A stretch of 64,000 nt of DNA from Micromonospora costi (GCF_003626655.1 NZ_RBAN01000010.1:1-64000), one strand, 5' to 3'. Positions 32,599-43,545 are shown, counted from the stretch's first letter. The notes: generated by a model not told the origin, from the letters alone. Numbers and translations are program-made.

Positions 32599-33234
32599 AT
32601 GGTCAGCAAGGCGACGAGGTGGGTCCTGCTCGGCGTCGGTGCGGCGGCCGCGACCGGTGTGGGCCGGACCGTGGCCCGCCGGCGGCGCCGGCACCAGCCG
32701 GAGCGGCAGGACGGCTGGTACGTGGTGCGCAGGGGGGTCACCGTCGACCGTCCGCGGGACGCGGTGATCGGCTTCTGGACCGACCGGGAGCGGTTGGACC
32801 GGGCACTGGCCGAGTGGGCGACGCTGGAGCGGATCGACGGCGACCGGTGGCGCTGCGAGGGCGTGGCCCCCGACGGCGGCGCCGGCTGGCGCGCCGAGAT
32901 CACGGTCGAGGGTCCGGGGGTGCTGCGCTGGCGGGTCACCGAGGGCGCGGTCCCGCAGGAGGGACGCCTGGAGCTGACCGACGCGCCCCAGGGCCGGGGC
33001 ACCGAACTCCGCGCCGAGCTGCGCTACCGCTCCGGGCCGGTGCGCCGGGTGTTCGGCCTGACCGCCGGGGACGAGCCCGACCTGGCCCTGCGGGACGCCC
33101 TCCGGCGGGTGAAGTCGCTGATCGAGTGCGGCCAGGTGATCGAGACCCGCCATGACCCGTCGGCGCGCAGCCCGCGCCAGGAGCGCGCCACCGACAAGAT
33201 CCGGGACAAGCTGACGACGGGAGGACGGGCGTGA
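32599..33234 (+). CDS. SRPBCC (polyketide cyclase/START-like) protein with N-terminal membrane segment
   Basis: Predicted 211 residues. A short N-terminal hydrophobic stretch (VLLGVGAAAATGVG) and an RRRRRH patch suggest a membrane tether. The region about 43-180 follows the SRPBCC pattern, with VRRGVTVDRPRDAVIGFWTDRERL at the start and a beta-rich core ending in a long helix (PDLALRDALRRVKSLIECGQVI). Homologous proteins often precede zinc-dependent alcohol dehydrogenases, as here, with a GTGA overlap. Ligand unknown. The ATG has GGAGGAGG upstream. Confidence 0.83.
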   Translation: MVSKATRWVLLGVGAAAATGVGRTVARRRRRHQPERQDGWYVVRRGVTVDRPRDAVIGFWTDRERLDRALAEWATLERIDGDRWRCEGVAPDGGAGWRAEITVEGPGVLRWRVTEGAVPQEGRLELTDAPQGRGTELRAELRYRSGPVRRVFGLTAGDEPDLALRDALRRVKSLIECGQVIETRHDPSARSPRQERATDKIRDKLTTGGRA

Positions 33235-34406
33235 GGGCGCTGTGCTGGGAAGGCGTCGGCAAACTGGCCGTGCGCGACGTGCCGGAACCCCGCGTCCGCG
33301 CGGCCGACGACATCATCGTCCGGGTACGGGCGAGCAGCGTCTGCGGCTCCGACCTGCATCTGATCAACGGCTACCTGCCGGCGATGCGGGAGGGGGACGT
33401 CCTCGGACACGAGTTCATGGGCGAGGTGGTGGAGACCGGCCCGGGCGTGCGGCGACTGCGGGTCGGCGACCGCGTGGTGGTCGGCTCGGTGGTCGCCTGC
33501 GGTGGCTGCTGGTACTGCCGCACCGAGCAGTACTCGCTCTGCGACAACTCCAACCCCCAGCCGGTCTTCACCGAGAAGCTCTGGGGGCACTCGCCGGCCG
33601 GCATCCTCGGCTACTCGCACGCGGCGGGCGGCTACTCGGGCAGCCACGCGGAGTATGTCCGGGTGCCCTTCGGCGACGTCGGCGCGTTCCCGGTGCCCGA
33701 CGGGGTGGCCGACGACGCGGTCGTGTTCGCCTCCGACGCGATGCCGACCGGCTGGATGGCCGCCGACTTCTGCGGGCTCGAGGGCGGCGAGGTGGTCGCC
33801 GTCTGGGGTGCGGGCGGAGTCGGCCAGATGGCGGCGCGCAGCGCCCAGATCCTCGGCGCGGAACGGGTGATCGTCATCGACCGGCTGCCGGAGCGGCTCG
33901 CCACGGCCGCCGCCCGGCTCGGCGTCGAGACGATCGACTACTCCCGGACCGACGTGCTGGAGGCGCTGCGCGAGATGACGGCCGGTCGCGGCCCCGACGC
34001 CTGCATCGAGGCGGTCGGCATGGAGTCGCACGACGTGGGGCCGAGCTATGCGTACGACCGGGCCAAGCAGGCGGCCCGGTTGCAGACCGATCGGCTCACC
34101 TCCGTCCGGCAGGCGATCATGGCGTGCCGCAAGGGCGGCACGGTGAGCATCGTGGGCGTCTACGCCGGGCTGGTCGACAAGTTCCCGCTCGGCGCGGCCA
34201 TGAACAAGGCGCTGGTGCTGCGCATGGGGCAGATGCACGCCCAGCGCTACATCCCGATGCTGCTCGACCGGATCGCCGTGGGAGAGATCGATCCGGGCTA
34301 CCTGGCCACCCACCCGCTGCCGCTGGAGGAGGGCGTGCGCGGGTACGAACTGTTCGAGAAGAAGCGGGACGGTTGCCTGCGTTCCGTGCTGCACCCGGCC
34401 GGCTGA
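33231..34406 (+). CDS. zinc-dependent alcohol dehydrogenase (FDH-like MDR family)
   Basis: Predicted 391 residues; NAD(P)-dependent medium-chain dehydrogenase. Catalytic zinc ligands are CGSDLH and GHEFMGEV. The structural zinc site has four Cys (CGGCWYCRTEQYSLC). The Rossmann motif is WGAGGVGQMA. The insertion with HAAGGYSGSHAEYVRVP and the long C-terminal half resemble glutathione-independent formaldehyde dehydrogenase-like members. The actual substrate is not predictable. The GTG start overlaps the SRPBCC gene stop, so both are one unit behind the sigma-B-like promoter, ending at a terminator. Confidence 0.9.
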   Translation: MRALCWEGVGKLAVRDVPEPRVRAADDIIVRVRASSVCGSDLHLINGYLPAMREGDVLGHEFMGEVVETGPGVRRLRVGDRVVVGSVVACGGCWYCRTEQYSLCDNSNPQPVFTEKLWGHSPAGILGYSHAAGGYSGSHAEYVRVPFGDVGAFPVPDGVADDAVVFASDAMPTGWMAADFCGLEGGEVVAVWGAGGVGQMAARSAQILGAERVIVIDRLPERLATAAARLGVETIDYSRTDVLEALREMTAGRGPDACIEAVGMESHDVGPSYAYDRAKQAARLQTDRLTSVRQAIMACRKGGTVSIVGVYAGLVDKFPLGAAMNKALVLRMGQMHAQRYIPMLLDRIAVGEIDPGYLATHPLPLEEGVRGYELFEKKRDGCLRSVLHPAG

Positions 34407-34415
34407 CCCGCGCGG

Positions 34416-34446
34416 CCGCGTCCCGCCCCGGCCGGGCGGGACGCGG
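34416..34446. terminator. bidirectional terminator
   Basis: Perfect 12-bp stem CCGCGTCCCGCC/GGCGGGACGCGG with a 7-base loop fills the gap between the convergent dehydrogenase and P450 genes. Confidence 0.85.
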
Positions 34447-35691
34447 TCAGGCCGTGCGACGGACGTTGGTGACGACGAAGCCGCTCGGCGGCAGCGTGGG
34501 CAACCGCCGCAGGTCCACGGCGAGGTCCTGCGGCGGCACGTCGTACCGGATGGTGCTCGTCAGGTTCGTGACCGCCCGCTTCATCAGCTCGATCGTGATC
34601 CACTCGCCGGCGCAGCGATGGCCCGTGTGCTCCCCGCCGCCCTGCGGGACCAGCGCGTACGCGTCCGGCCGCCGGTCGGCGAAGCGCTCCGGCCGGAACC
34701 GCTCCGGCTCGGGCCAGAGCGCCGGGTGGTGGTTGGTGCCGTAGAGGTCCAGCAGGACCCGGCGGCCGCGCGGGAACGGGTAGCCGTGCCACTCGAAGGG
34801 GCGCCGGACCCGGGCGGAGGCGGCCGGGAAGAACGGGTAGTAGCGGCGCACCTCGTGGACGAAGGGCTCGGCGGCGTCGGCGTCCTCGCGGACGCGCTCC
34901 CGCCAGGCCGGGTGGTCGTGCAGGGCGAGCGCGGCGAAGACGATGAACCGGCCCACGGCGACCGTCGGCCGCAGCAGGTTGAGCAGCTCCACCGCGGCGA
35001 TCCGCCGGGGCAGGGCCCGCCCGCGGGGGTCGCTGTGCTCGGCGATCACCCGCAGCGCGCTGCCGGCCGGGGCGGGCAGCGTGCCAGCGCGCACCCGGTC
35101 GACGATCTCGGCCAGCCACCGTTCCCCCCGGCGCCGCGCGAGCCGGCCCCACCAGTGCACCGGCCCGATCGCCGCGCCGCTGCCGATCATCGCGTGCAGG
35201 TCGGCGGTGCGCCGGGTGACCTGCGCGTCGGCCAGCGGGACGCCGGCCCAGGCGCAGACCGCCCGGGTGAGCATCCGGCCCAGCTCCCGGTAGAGCACCA
35301 CCGGCCCAGCGCCCTCCCAGACGGCCACCCGGGCCCGCCACTCGTCGTCGAAGAGCTGGCCGAGGTGCCGGACGGCGGTCGGCGTCATGAGCGACATCAA
35401 CATCGCCTTGCGGTCCTCGTGCGCCGCGCCGTCCAGGCCCTGCACCCCGCCGCGCCCGGTGAGGGTCCACTGCACCCGTACCGGCATCGCTCCCGTCCGC
35501 TCGAAGCGCTCCGTGTCGTAGAAGAGCATCGAGGCCGGGCGCCCGCGCATGCAGATGGTGCGCCGCAGCAACAGGCGGGTCTGGAAGACGTCGCTGCCGT
35601 ACCGGTCGCAGCGGGTGCCGATGTACCGGTAGCCCTCCCGGAGCAACGCGAGGGTGCTGTCCGGGACGCGGTCGGTCGGGATGGTCGCCAT
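34447..35691 (-). CDS. cytochrome P450, CYP152-type fatty acid peroxygenase
   Basis: Predicted 414 residues. The heme region PQGGGEHTGHRCAGEWITIELMK matches CYP152 peroxygenases. The usual acid-alcohol pair of the I helix is replaced by Arg-Pro (LLNLLRPTVAVGRFI), as in P450-BSbeta and OleT, which use H2O2 and bind the fatty acid carboxylate through that Arg. In the VQGLDGAAH segment a Gln occupies the position of BSbeta Gln85, where OleT has His85; this favours hydroxylation over decarboxylation to alkenes. The ATG at 35691 is preferred (AGGAGG 5 bases upstream) over a GTG five codons earlier. No redox partner is adjacent, as expected. Confidence 0.87.
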   Translation of the reverse strand: MATIPTDRVPDSTLALLREGYRYIGTRCDRYGSDVFQTRLLLRRTICMRGRPASMLFYDTERFERTGAMPVRVQWTLTGRGGVQGLDGAAHEDRKAMLMSLMTPTAVRHLGQLFDDEWRARVAVWEGAGPVVLYRELGRMLTRAVCAWAGVPLADAQVTRRTADLHAMIGSGAAIGPVHWWGRLARRRGERWLAEIVDRVRAGTLPAPAGSALRVIAEHSDPRGRALPRRIAAVELLNLLRPTVAVGRFIVFAALALHDHPAWRERVREDADAAEPFVHEVRRYYPFFPAASARVRRPFEWHGYPFPRGRRVLLDLYGTNHHPALWPEPERFRPERFADRRPDAYALVPQGGGEHTGHRCAGEWITIELMKRAVTNLTSTIRYDVPPQDLAVDLRRLPTLPPSGFVVTNVRRTA

Positions 35692-35989
35692 CGGGCCTCC
35701 TGACACGTGGCCGCCGTCGCCGGCCGGCCGGATCTCCTCGACCGGTGGCTTCTACCCAGGTCAGGGCCGCTGAATCACGGTGAGCGGCCCCCGCCGGCTG
35801 GCCCGGGCCCGTCGACCGGGGCGGTGGGTCGGGCCGGTGACGGGGGAGGGGGCCAGCGGATCAGGACGTCCGCTGGCCCCTCCCAGGAGCACGGGAACCT
35901 GGTTGGCTACGGACATCGGCACCGGCGCCGGCCGCGCCAGCGGCGGCGACGGGGCTAGGGGCGACGGCACGGATCACGGGGAGGGCGGA
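35692..35989. other. intergenic region with a strong hairpin
   Basis: A gap of about 300 bases between the divergent P450 and the gene at 35990. The only strong structure is a 12-bp stem GGGGCCAGCGGA/TCCGCTGGCCCC at 35849-35880 (8-base loop). No RNA gene is recognised. An open frame continues upstream to GTG 35780, so the next gene could be longer than annotated. Confidence 0.5.
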
Positions 35990-36463
35990 ATGCGCGCAGA
36001 CGGCTCGCCGCACCGGCGGCGGACGAACGGGGAACCGGGTCCCGGGAGGCCCGGTGCCGGCCCGGTCGGGCGGCACAGCAACGGACCGGTCGGGCGGCCC
36101 GGCGGCGGGCCGGCCCGGTCGCTGCGTGGCGCGGCCGGTGCGGACATTCCGCTGATCGCGCCGTCACGCCGGCCGGCACCCCCGGCCCGGCATTTCACCG
36201 TGCACCTCGGCTTCACGGCGGCCGGCCCGGTCGACGCCCGGGACGCGGCGGTCGCCTACGCCGAGGCGCTGAGCCTGCTCCGCCCCGAGCTGGCGATCGG
36301 CGCGGCAGCCCTCTCACCCGCCGACGCCTGGCACCGGGCCGAGCGGCTGTTCTGCGGTGCCGTCGGCCCCGATGACGAGCGCTGCGTCGACGTGGCCGGC
36401 CATCCGGGCTTCCACCACGGCCCGGGCCCCGGCGGCCTCGGCTGGGGCGACGGCGACTCGTGA
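35990..36463 (+). CDS. hypothetical protein
   Basis: Predicted 157 residues, no family recognised. The N-terminal about 60 residues are Gly/Pro/Arg-rich and disordered. The remainder (about 68-135: ARHFTVHLGFTAAGPVDARDAAVAYAEALSLLRPELAIGAAALSP) looks like a small alpha/beta domain with two cysteines (FCGAV, RCVDV). A His/Gly-rich tail (HPGFHHGPGPGG) follows. The ATG at 35990 has a GGGAGGG site; a GTG at 35780 would add 70 disordered residues. It precedes the convergent DUF397 gene. Confidence 0.55.
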   Translation: MRADGSPHRRRTNGEPGPGRPGAGPVGRHSNGPVGRPGGGPARSLRGAAGADIPLIAPSRRPAPPARHFTVHLGFTAAGPVDARDAAVAYAEALSLLRPELAIGAAALSPADAWHRAERLFCGAVGPDDERCVDVAGHPGFHHGPGPGGLGWGDGDS

Positions 36464-36486
36464 CCGCTGCCGTCGCGCCCGCGGCA

Positions 36487-36705
36487 TCAGTCCAGGTCGA
36501 ACTCGCCGTCCTGCGCGCCGGCCACGAAGGCGTCCCACTCGGCCTGCGTGAAGACCAGCACCGGCCCGTCCGGCTCGGCGGAGTTCCGCATGCCGATCAG
36601 GTCGTCGACGAAGGCGACCTCGACGGCGCTCTCGGAGGTGTCGCCCTCGGCCCGCTGCCAGACCGCCCGGGACAGGTCGAAGTCGCCCTTGGGGTGCTGA
36701 GCCAT
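36487..36705 (-). CDS. DUF397 domain protein
   Basis: Predicted 72 residues, full-length for DUF397: FDLSRAVWQRAEGD..ESAVEVAFVDDLIGMRNSAEPDGPVLVFTQAEWDAFVAGA. Such proteins normally lie next to an XRE/DUF5753 regulator in actinobacteria (antitoxin-like or regulatory pairs such as those of the bldB/whiJ type). No such regulator is present on either side, so this copy is an orphan. The ATG has a GGAGG site 6 bases upstream. Confidence 0.9.
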   Translation of the reverse strand: MAQHPKGDFDLSRAVWQRAEGDTSESAVEVAFVDDLIGMRNSAEPDGPVLVFTQAEWDAFVAGAQDGEFDLD

Positions 36706-36771
36706 GGTGGTTCCTCCAGTGCACGCGTCGGCGGGGAAACACGTCCGTTCCCCATCGGGCAGGATAAGCGG

Positions 36772-39288
<2,517 letters not shown>

Positions 39289-39323
39289 CCCCCCACCGCC
39301 GTCCCCGCGCCCCCTCAGCCCCG

Positions 39324-39393
39324 CGATCTTGCACTTTCTGCCCCGGCATTCCGGACCAAAAGCCGCGAAACAGGGGCCGAAAGTGCAAGATCG
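39324..39393. repeat. 21-bp inverted repeat, intergenic element copy 2
   Basis: Arms 39324-39344 (CGATCTTGCACTTTCTGCCCC) and 39373-39393 are inverted copies with one mismatch and a 28-base spacer. They are related to the element at 9662-9731. At arm position 11 one copy has G and the other C, and both are matched by the compensating base in the opposite arm. Again located between convergent genes. Confidence 0.85.
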
Positions 39394-39443
39394 GCGGCGG
39401 GAAGGGGGGCGCGCGCGGGGGGCGGGGGCGGGGAGGGAGGGCG

Positions 39444-40649
39444 TCAGCTTGACGTCAGGTCTGCACTCACCGGGGTGTCCCAGTTGATGACGTAGCGCTG
39501 TTCGTGGCCCATGGTCTTCTCCGGGTCCATGGCCGTCTTCACGAACAGCGGCATGAGCAGCGGCATCACGGCCCGGGCCACCGCACCCGGCGCCTTGGCC
39601 CGGTTGATCCGCGCGGCCCGCGCGGCCACGCGCTCCACCCGGTCGCGCCGCAGCCGCTCGTACGCGGCGAACGCCGACGGCACGTCGGGCAGGTCGCGCA
39701 GGCACCGGGCGAGCTGCACGGCGCTCTCGATGGCCAGCGACGCGCCCTGGCCGGAACTGTTCGAGGGCGCGTGCGCCGCGTCGCCGACCAGCACCATCCG
39801 GCCCCGGTGCCAGTGCGGCACCGGCGGCATGATCAGCAGCGAGCCCACCACCTGGAGGCCGTCGGCGTCGCTCGTTGCCATCAGCGACCCGCCCGGGTCG
39901 TCGTCGCCGTACGCGGCGCGCAGCGTCCCCAGCCACTCGCTCGTGGGTACCGCCCGGGCCTCCGTGAGGGTCATGGGCCGCTCCTGCGGCAGGTTGACGC
40001 CCCACCGCGTGCCGCCGCCCGGCTCGGGCCAGTAGAGGTAGTAGCCCCCACGGCCGAAGGCGAACGTCATGGTGCCCGGCTCCACGTCCACCTCGTGCCG
40101 GGCCACCGCCTCGAACCCGAGCAGCCCGGTGTAGCGCGGGCCGGGGGCGTCCGGGTCGATCAGCGTACGGACCGTGGACCGGATGCCGTCGGCGCCTACC
40201 AGCACGTCGGCCGTCGCGGTGCCGCCGTCGGCGAAGTGCGCGGTGACGCCGGTGGCGCTCTCGCGTACGTCCACGAGCCGCCGGCCGTGCTCGATCACCA
40301 CGCCCTCGGCGACGGCCCGGTCGTGCAGGGCCCGGTGCAGTTCGGCGCGGTGCACCACCCGCAGCGGTGGCACGCCGGCCAGGCCGGGCAGGGCGAAACG
40401 CCGACGCCCGATCGCCATCGCCGTGCGGTGGATCGGCGTGGCGATCGCGGTCACGGCGTCGTCGGCGCCGACGACGGCCAGCGCGGCGACGCCGTTGGGT
40501 GCGAGCGCGAGGGTGCCGCCGATGCCGTCGGCGGTGCTCGGGTAGGCCTCGTAGACGGTGGCGGCGATGCCGGCGCGGCGCAGCGCCAGCGCGGTCACCG
40601 GACCGGCGATTCCGCCACCGATGACGATGGCCGTGTTCACTGTGGTCAT
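39444..40649 (-). CDS. FAD-dependent monooxygenase
   Basis: Predicted 401 residues. FAD-binding GGGIAG is at 11-16 of an N-terminal Rossmann strand. The DG motif is VLVGADGIRSTVR, and the GD motif is GRMVLVGDAAHAPSNSSGQGAS. This is the PHBH-type single-component aromatic hydroxylase fold, as in salicylate hydroxylases or tetracycline-modifying enzymes. Substrate unknown. A GAGAGG site precedes the ATG. A PadR-family regulator is encoded just upstream on the same strand, 227 bases away, and could control it. Confidence 0.9.
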   Translation of the reverse strand: MTTVNTAIVIGGGIAGPVTALALRRAGIAATVYEAYPSTADGIGGTLALAPNGVAALAVVGADDAVTAIATPIHRTAMAIGRRRFALPGLAGVPPLRVVHRAELHRALHDRAVAEGVVIEHGRRLVDVRESATGVTAHFADGGTATADVLVGADGIRSTVRTLIDPDAPGPRYTGLLGFEAVARHEVDVEPGTMTFAFGRGGYYLYWPEPGGGTRWGVNLPQERPMTLTEARAVPTSEWLGTLRAAYGDDDPGGSLMATSDADGLQVVGSLLIMPPVPHWHRGRMVLVGDAAHAPSNSSGQGASLAIESAVQLARCLRDLPDVPSAFAAYERLRRDRVERVAARAARINRAKAPGAVARAVMPLLMPLFVKTAMDPEKTMGHEQRYVINWDTPVSADLTSS

Positions 40650-40832
40650 GGTCCTCTCCCTGGTCGTCGTGCCCGTACGACGGCCGACGGTGCTGTCCGT
40701 CGGTGCCGGTGCGACGGCACCGACCGGTCTGCGGCCGGCGCCGGTGTGGCACCGACCTGGGAGGGAGCCCGGCTATCCTCGTGGTTGCCGCTTCGGGGCC
40801 GAGCACCTTCCCAGGTGCGGTACCGAGGTAAG

Positions 40833-40868
40833 GGCCCCGGTGTGGTGTTGGCGCACCGCGCCGGGGCC
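40833..40868 (-). terminator. hairpin between padR-like gene and monooxygenase gene
   Basis: GGCCCCGG (40833-40840) pairs with CCGGGGCC (40861-40868). It lies 9 bases beyond the stop of the minus-strand regulator, so the regulator and monooxygenase are probably separate transcripts. Confidence 0.65.
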
Positions 40869-40876
40869 GCCCGATG

Positions 40877-41524
40877 TCACTGCGTGGTGCTGCCTCCCTC
40901 GGCGAGATCGGTCAGCTCCGGCGGCATCTCGCCGGTCTCGTGGAAGGCCCGCCACTGGTCGAGCCCCGGGTAGGTGCCCGCGGTGAACTCGGCCAGCAGA
41001 CCGCGTACCCAGGTCGCCTCGGCCTCCCGGACGGCCAGGTCGTACTCCGACTCGACCAGGAACAGCCGCGGGATCTGCCGCAGGTGCTCCTCCAGCGCGG
41101 CCCGGGCTGCCCGGATGGCGTCCTCCAGCCGGTCGAGGCGCTGCCGCAGGAGCGTCACCGCCTCGTCGGGATGCAGGACGGCCAGCACGGAGAGCCCGGC
41201 GCGGAAGCGGGGGTGCTCCGGCTCCGGCGTCGACACCAGCTCGCGCGCCCAGTCGACCAGCTCCGCCCGCCCCGCCTCGGTGATGCGGTAGACCGTGCGC
41301 TCGGGCCGGCGGCCGGCGCGCACGCTCTCGACGGCCGCGATGAGGCCGTGCCGGTCCATGTTGCGGATCACGGTGTAGAACGACCCCCACTTGATCTCCA
41401 TGTCCTGCTCCTTGCCCCAGGAGCGCAGAGCGGTGGCGATCTCGTACGGGTGCATGGGTCGTTGGGTGAGGGCGGAGAGCACGGCCAGGGCGAGCAGATT
41501 GCCGACCTTGCGCTGTTTCGGCAT
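40877..41524 (-). CDS. PadR family transcriptional regulator
   Basis: Predicted 215 residues. The N-terminal winged helix (LLALAVLSALTQRPMHPYEIATALRSWG, then IKWGSFYTVIRNMDRHGLI and a RPERTVYRIT wing) is typical of PadR. The C-terminal Vir_C-type helical domain places it in PadR subfamily 1. The ATG has GGAGGG 5 bases upstream. A perfect palindrome overlaps its promoter, so it likely represses itself; the FAD monooxygenase downstream is a candidate target. Confidence 0.92.
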   Translation of the reverse strand: MPKQRKVGNLLALAVLSALTQRPMHPYEIATALRSWGKEQDMEIKWGSFYTVIRNMDRHGLIAAVESVRAGRRPERTVYRITEAGRAELVDWARELVSTPEPEHPRFRAGLSVLAVLHPDEAVTLLRQRLDRLEDAIRAARAALEEHLRQIPRLFLVESEYDLAVREAEATWVRGLLAEFTAGTYPGLDQWRAFHETGEMPPELTDLAEGGSTTQ

Positions 41525-41550
41525 GCCACCCTCCGATCCTCGTCCACGAT

Positions 41551-41568
41551 TACTCGTACGCGAGTATA
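41551..41568 (-). promoter_or_regulatory. PadR autoregulatory operator overlapping the -10 box
   Basis: TACTCG-TACG-CGAGTA (41551-41566) is a perfect inverted repeat. On the minus strand the -10 box TATACT (41568-41563) overlaps one arm, so a bound dimer would block RNA polymerase. Confidence 0.65.
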
Positions 41569-41719
41569 GGGCCTAGCGCGGGCCCCGCACCAGCCCCCGC
41601 GTAACCCGCGCACCGACCGTCAGGTAACCCGCGTACCGACCCGTCACGTGACCCGCGCACCCGCCCCGGCGTGGCGCGGACCACCTCGCCGCCGGGGGCT
41701 CCCGCCCCGCCGACCGGCC

Positions 41720-41725
41720 TACGAT
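41720..41725 (+). promoter_or_regulatory. -10 box (TACGAT) for nadD
   Basis: TACGAT ends 6 bases before the nadD GTG at 41732; no Shine-Dalgarno sequence, probably leaderless. Confidence 0.5.
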
Positions 41726-41731
41726 CACGGG

Positions 41732-42328
41732 GTGGAGGAAGATATCCGGCGGATCGGGATCATGGGTGGCACCTTCGACCCGATCCACCACGGGCACCTC
41801 GTCGCGGCCAGCGAGGTGGCGGACCGGTTCGGGCTCGACGAGGTGATCTTCGTGCCCACCGGCCAGCCGTGGCAGAAGGCCGACGTGCCCGTCAGCTCCG
41901 CCGAGGACCGCTACCTCATGACGGTGATCGCCACCGCCTCGAACCCCCGCTTCCAGGTGAGCCGGGTCGACATCGACCGGGGCGGGCCGACGTACACCGT
42001 CGACACGCTGCGGGACCTGCACGCCGAGTACGGCCCGAAGGTGGAGCTCTACTTCATCACGGGCGCGGACGCGCTGGAGAAGATCCTCTCCTGGAAGGAC
42101 CTGGACGAGATCTTCGAACTGGCCCACTTCGTGGGGGTGACCCGGCCCGGCTTCGAACTCACCGACAAGCACCTGCCCGCCGACACGGTCAGCCTGGTGC
42201 AGGTGCCCGCCATGGCCATCTCGTCCACCGACTGCCGGGCCCGGGTCGCGCGCGGTGAGCCGGTCTGGTACCTGGTGCCCGACGGTGTGGTGCAGTACAT
42301 CGCCAAGCGGCGTCTGTACCAGCGGTGA
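41732..42328 (+). CDS. nadD: nicotinate-nucleotide adenylyltransferase
   Basis: Predicted 198 residues; converts nicotinate mononucleotide and ATP to deamido-NAD. The nucleotidyltransferase motif GGTFDPIHHGH is at 12-22, and the C-terminal ISSTDCRARV corresponds to the ISSTxxR motif. The GTG at 41732 adds ten residues ahead of the ATG at 41762 and fits both the -10 box and the beta-strand preceding the motif. nadD-rsfS-phosphatase order matches Mycobacterium tuberculosis Rv2421c-Rv2420c-Rv2419c. Confidence 0.95.
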   Translation: MEEDIRRIGIMGGTFDPIHHGHLVAASEVADRFGLDEVIFVPTGQPWQKADVPVSSAEDRYLMTVIATASNPRFQVSRVDIDRGGPTYTVDTLRDLHAEYGPKVELYFITGADALEKILSWKDLDEIFELAHFVGVTRPGFELTDKHLPADTVSLVQVPAMAISSTDCRARVARGEPVWYLVPDGVVQYIAKRRLYQR

Positions 42329-42330
42329 CA

Positions 42331-42355
42331 CGCCCGGTTTGGTGCCGTCCGGGCG
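42331..42355 (+). terminator. hairpin after nadD
   Basis: CGCCCGG/CCGGGCG stem with an 11-base loop, starting 3 bases after the nadD stop. It may separate nadD from rsfS. Confidence 0.6.
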
Positions 42356-42437
42356 GGTTACCCGCTCAAACTGAGAAGTCGGGACGACGCCGCATGTGAG
42401 ACGCTTGAGGGGTCGCACGGTTGATCGAAGGAGAACG

Positions 42438-42848
42438 GTGACAGTTTCCGAACGCGCGTACGAGCTGGCGACCGCCGCGGCCCAGGCCGCCGCCGACAAG
42501 AAGGCGCAGGACATCGTCATCATCGACGTGGGCGACCAGCTCGCCATCACCGACGCGTTCCTGCTCGCCGCGGCCCCGAACGAGCGTCAGGTGCTCGCCA
42601 TCGTCGACGCCATCGAGGAGCGCCTGCTGGAGCTGCCCGAGAAGGCCAAGCCGGTGCGCCGCGAGGGCGAACGCGGCGGTCGGTGGGTGCTGCTCGACTA
42701 CGTCGACGTCGTGGTGCACGTCCAGCACACCGAGGAGCGGGAGTTCTACGCGCTCGACCGGCTCTGGAAGGACTGCCCGACCATCCCGTTCGTCGACCGC
42801 GACCTGGTCGACGCCGAGTCCGCCGCCGGTTCCACCGTCGCGGAATGA
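42438..42848 (+). CDS. rsfS: ribosomal silencing factor RsfS
   Basis: Predicted 136 residues; binds L14 of the 50S subunit and blocks subunit joining under nutrient limitation. The DUF143 core is clear: AQDIVIIDVGDQLAITDAFLLAAAPNERQVLAIVDAIEE, then RREGERGGRWVLLDYVDVVVHVQHTEEREFYALDRLW. The GTG start has AAGGAG 6 bases upstream. The stop overlaps the next gene (ATGA). Confidence 0.95.
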   Translation: MTVSERAYELATAAAQAAADKKAQDIVIIDVGDQLAITDAFLLAAAPNERQVLAIVDAIEERLLELPEKAKPVRREGERGGRWVLLDYVDVVVHVQHTEEREFYALDRLWKDCPTIPFVDRDLVDAESAAGSTVAE

Positions 42849-43474
42849 CCCGGCTCATCATCTGGCGGCACGGCAACACGGACTGGAACGCCGGCGACCG
42901 GGTCCAGGGCCAGACCGACGTACCGCTGAACGACCTCGGCCGGGAGCAGGCCCGGTCGTCCGCGCCGCTGCTCGCCGCGTTGCGTCCCGACGCCATCGTG
43001 GCCAGCGACCTCAGCCGGGCCGCCGAGACGGCCGCCGCGCTGGCCGCCGCGACCGGGTTGCCGGTACGCACCGACGCCCGGCTCCGCGAGCGCCACTTCG
43101 GGCACTGGCAGGGGCTCACGCTCACCGAGGTCGCCGAACGCTTCCCCGACGAGTACGCACGCTGGCGTGCCGGTGACCCGGACCCGGGCGCCGGGATCGA
43201 GACACTGGACGACCTCGGCAAGCGGGTCGGCTCGGCCCTCGCCGACGCCGCCGACGCGATCCCGGGCGGCACCGTCGTGGTCGCCACCCACGGTGGTGGA
43301 GCCCGCCAGGGCATGGGGCACCTGCTCGGCTGGGATCCCGGTGTGCTGCGCACCGTCGGCTCCCTGCAGAACTGCCACTGGACCGAGCTGCGCCGCGACG
43401 ACGTGCGGGGCTGGCACCTGCGGGCGCACAACGTCGGCCTGGTCGTCGTGCCGGCGGTCGCCGACGCCGTCTGA
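42845..43474 (+). CDS. gpgP: histidine phosphatase family protein, probable glucosyl-3-phosphoglycerate phosphatase
   Basis: Predicted 209 residues. The RHG motif is RHGNTDWN (catalytic His9), the second His is in VVATHGGGARQ, and the intermediate DLSRAAETAAAL and LRERHFGHWQG segments complete the phosphoglycerate mutase fold. By synteny with M. tuberculosis Rv2419c (GpgP), directly after rsfS, glucosyl-3-phosphoglycerate is the likely substrate. The fold alone would only support a general phosphatase. ATGA overlap with rsfS. Confidence 0.85.
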   Translation: MTRLIIWRHGNTDWNAGDRVQGQTDVPLNDLGREQARSSAPLLAALRPDAIVASDLSRAAETAAALAAATGLPVRTDARLRERHFGHWQGLTLTEVAERFPDEYARWRAGDPDPGAGIETLDDLGKRVGSALADAADAIPGGTVVVATHGGGARQGMGHLLGWDPGVLRTVGSLQNCHWTELRRDDVRGWHLRAHNVGLVVVPAVADAV

Positions 43475-43545
43475 ACCGGCGCCGGCGTGCCGGCCGTCGC
43501 GGCCCGGCCCGATCGTGCGGCCTCGTCGTGCGGCCCGCCATCGGC

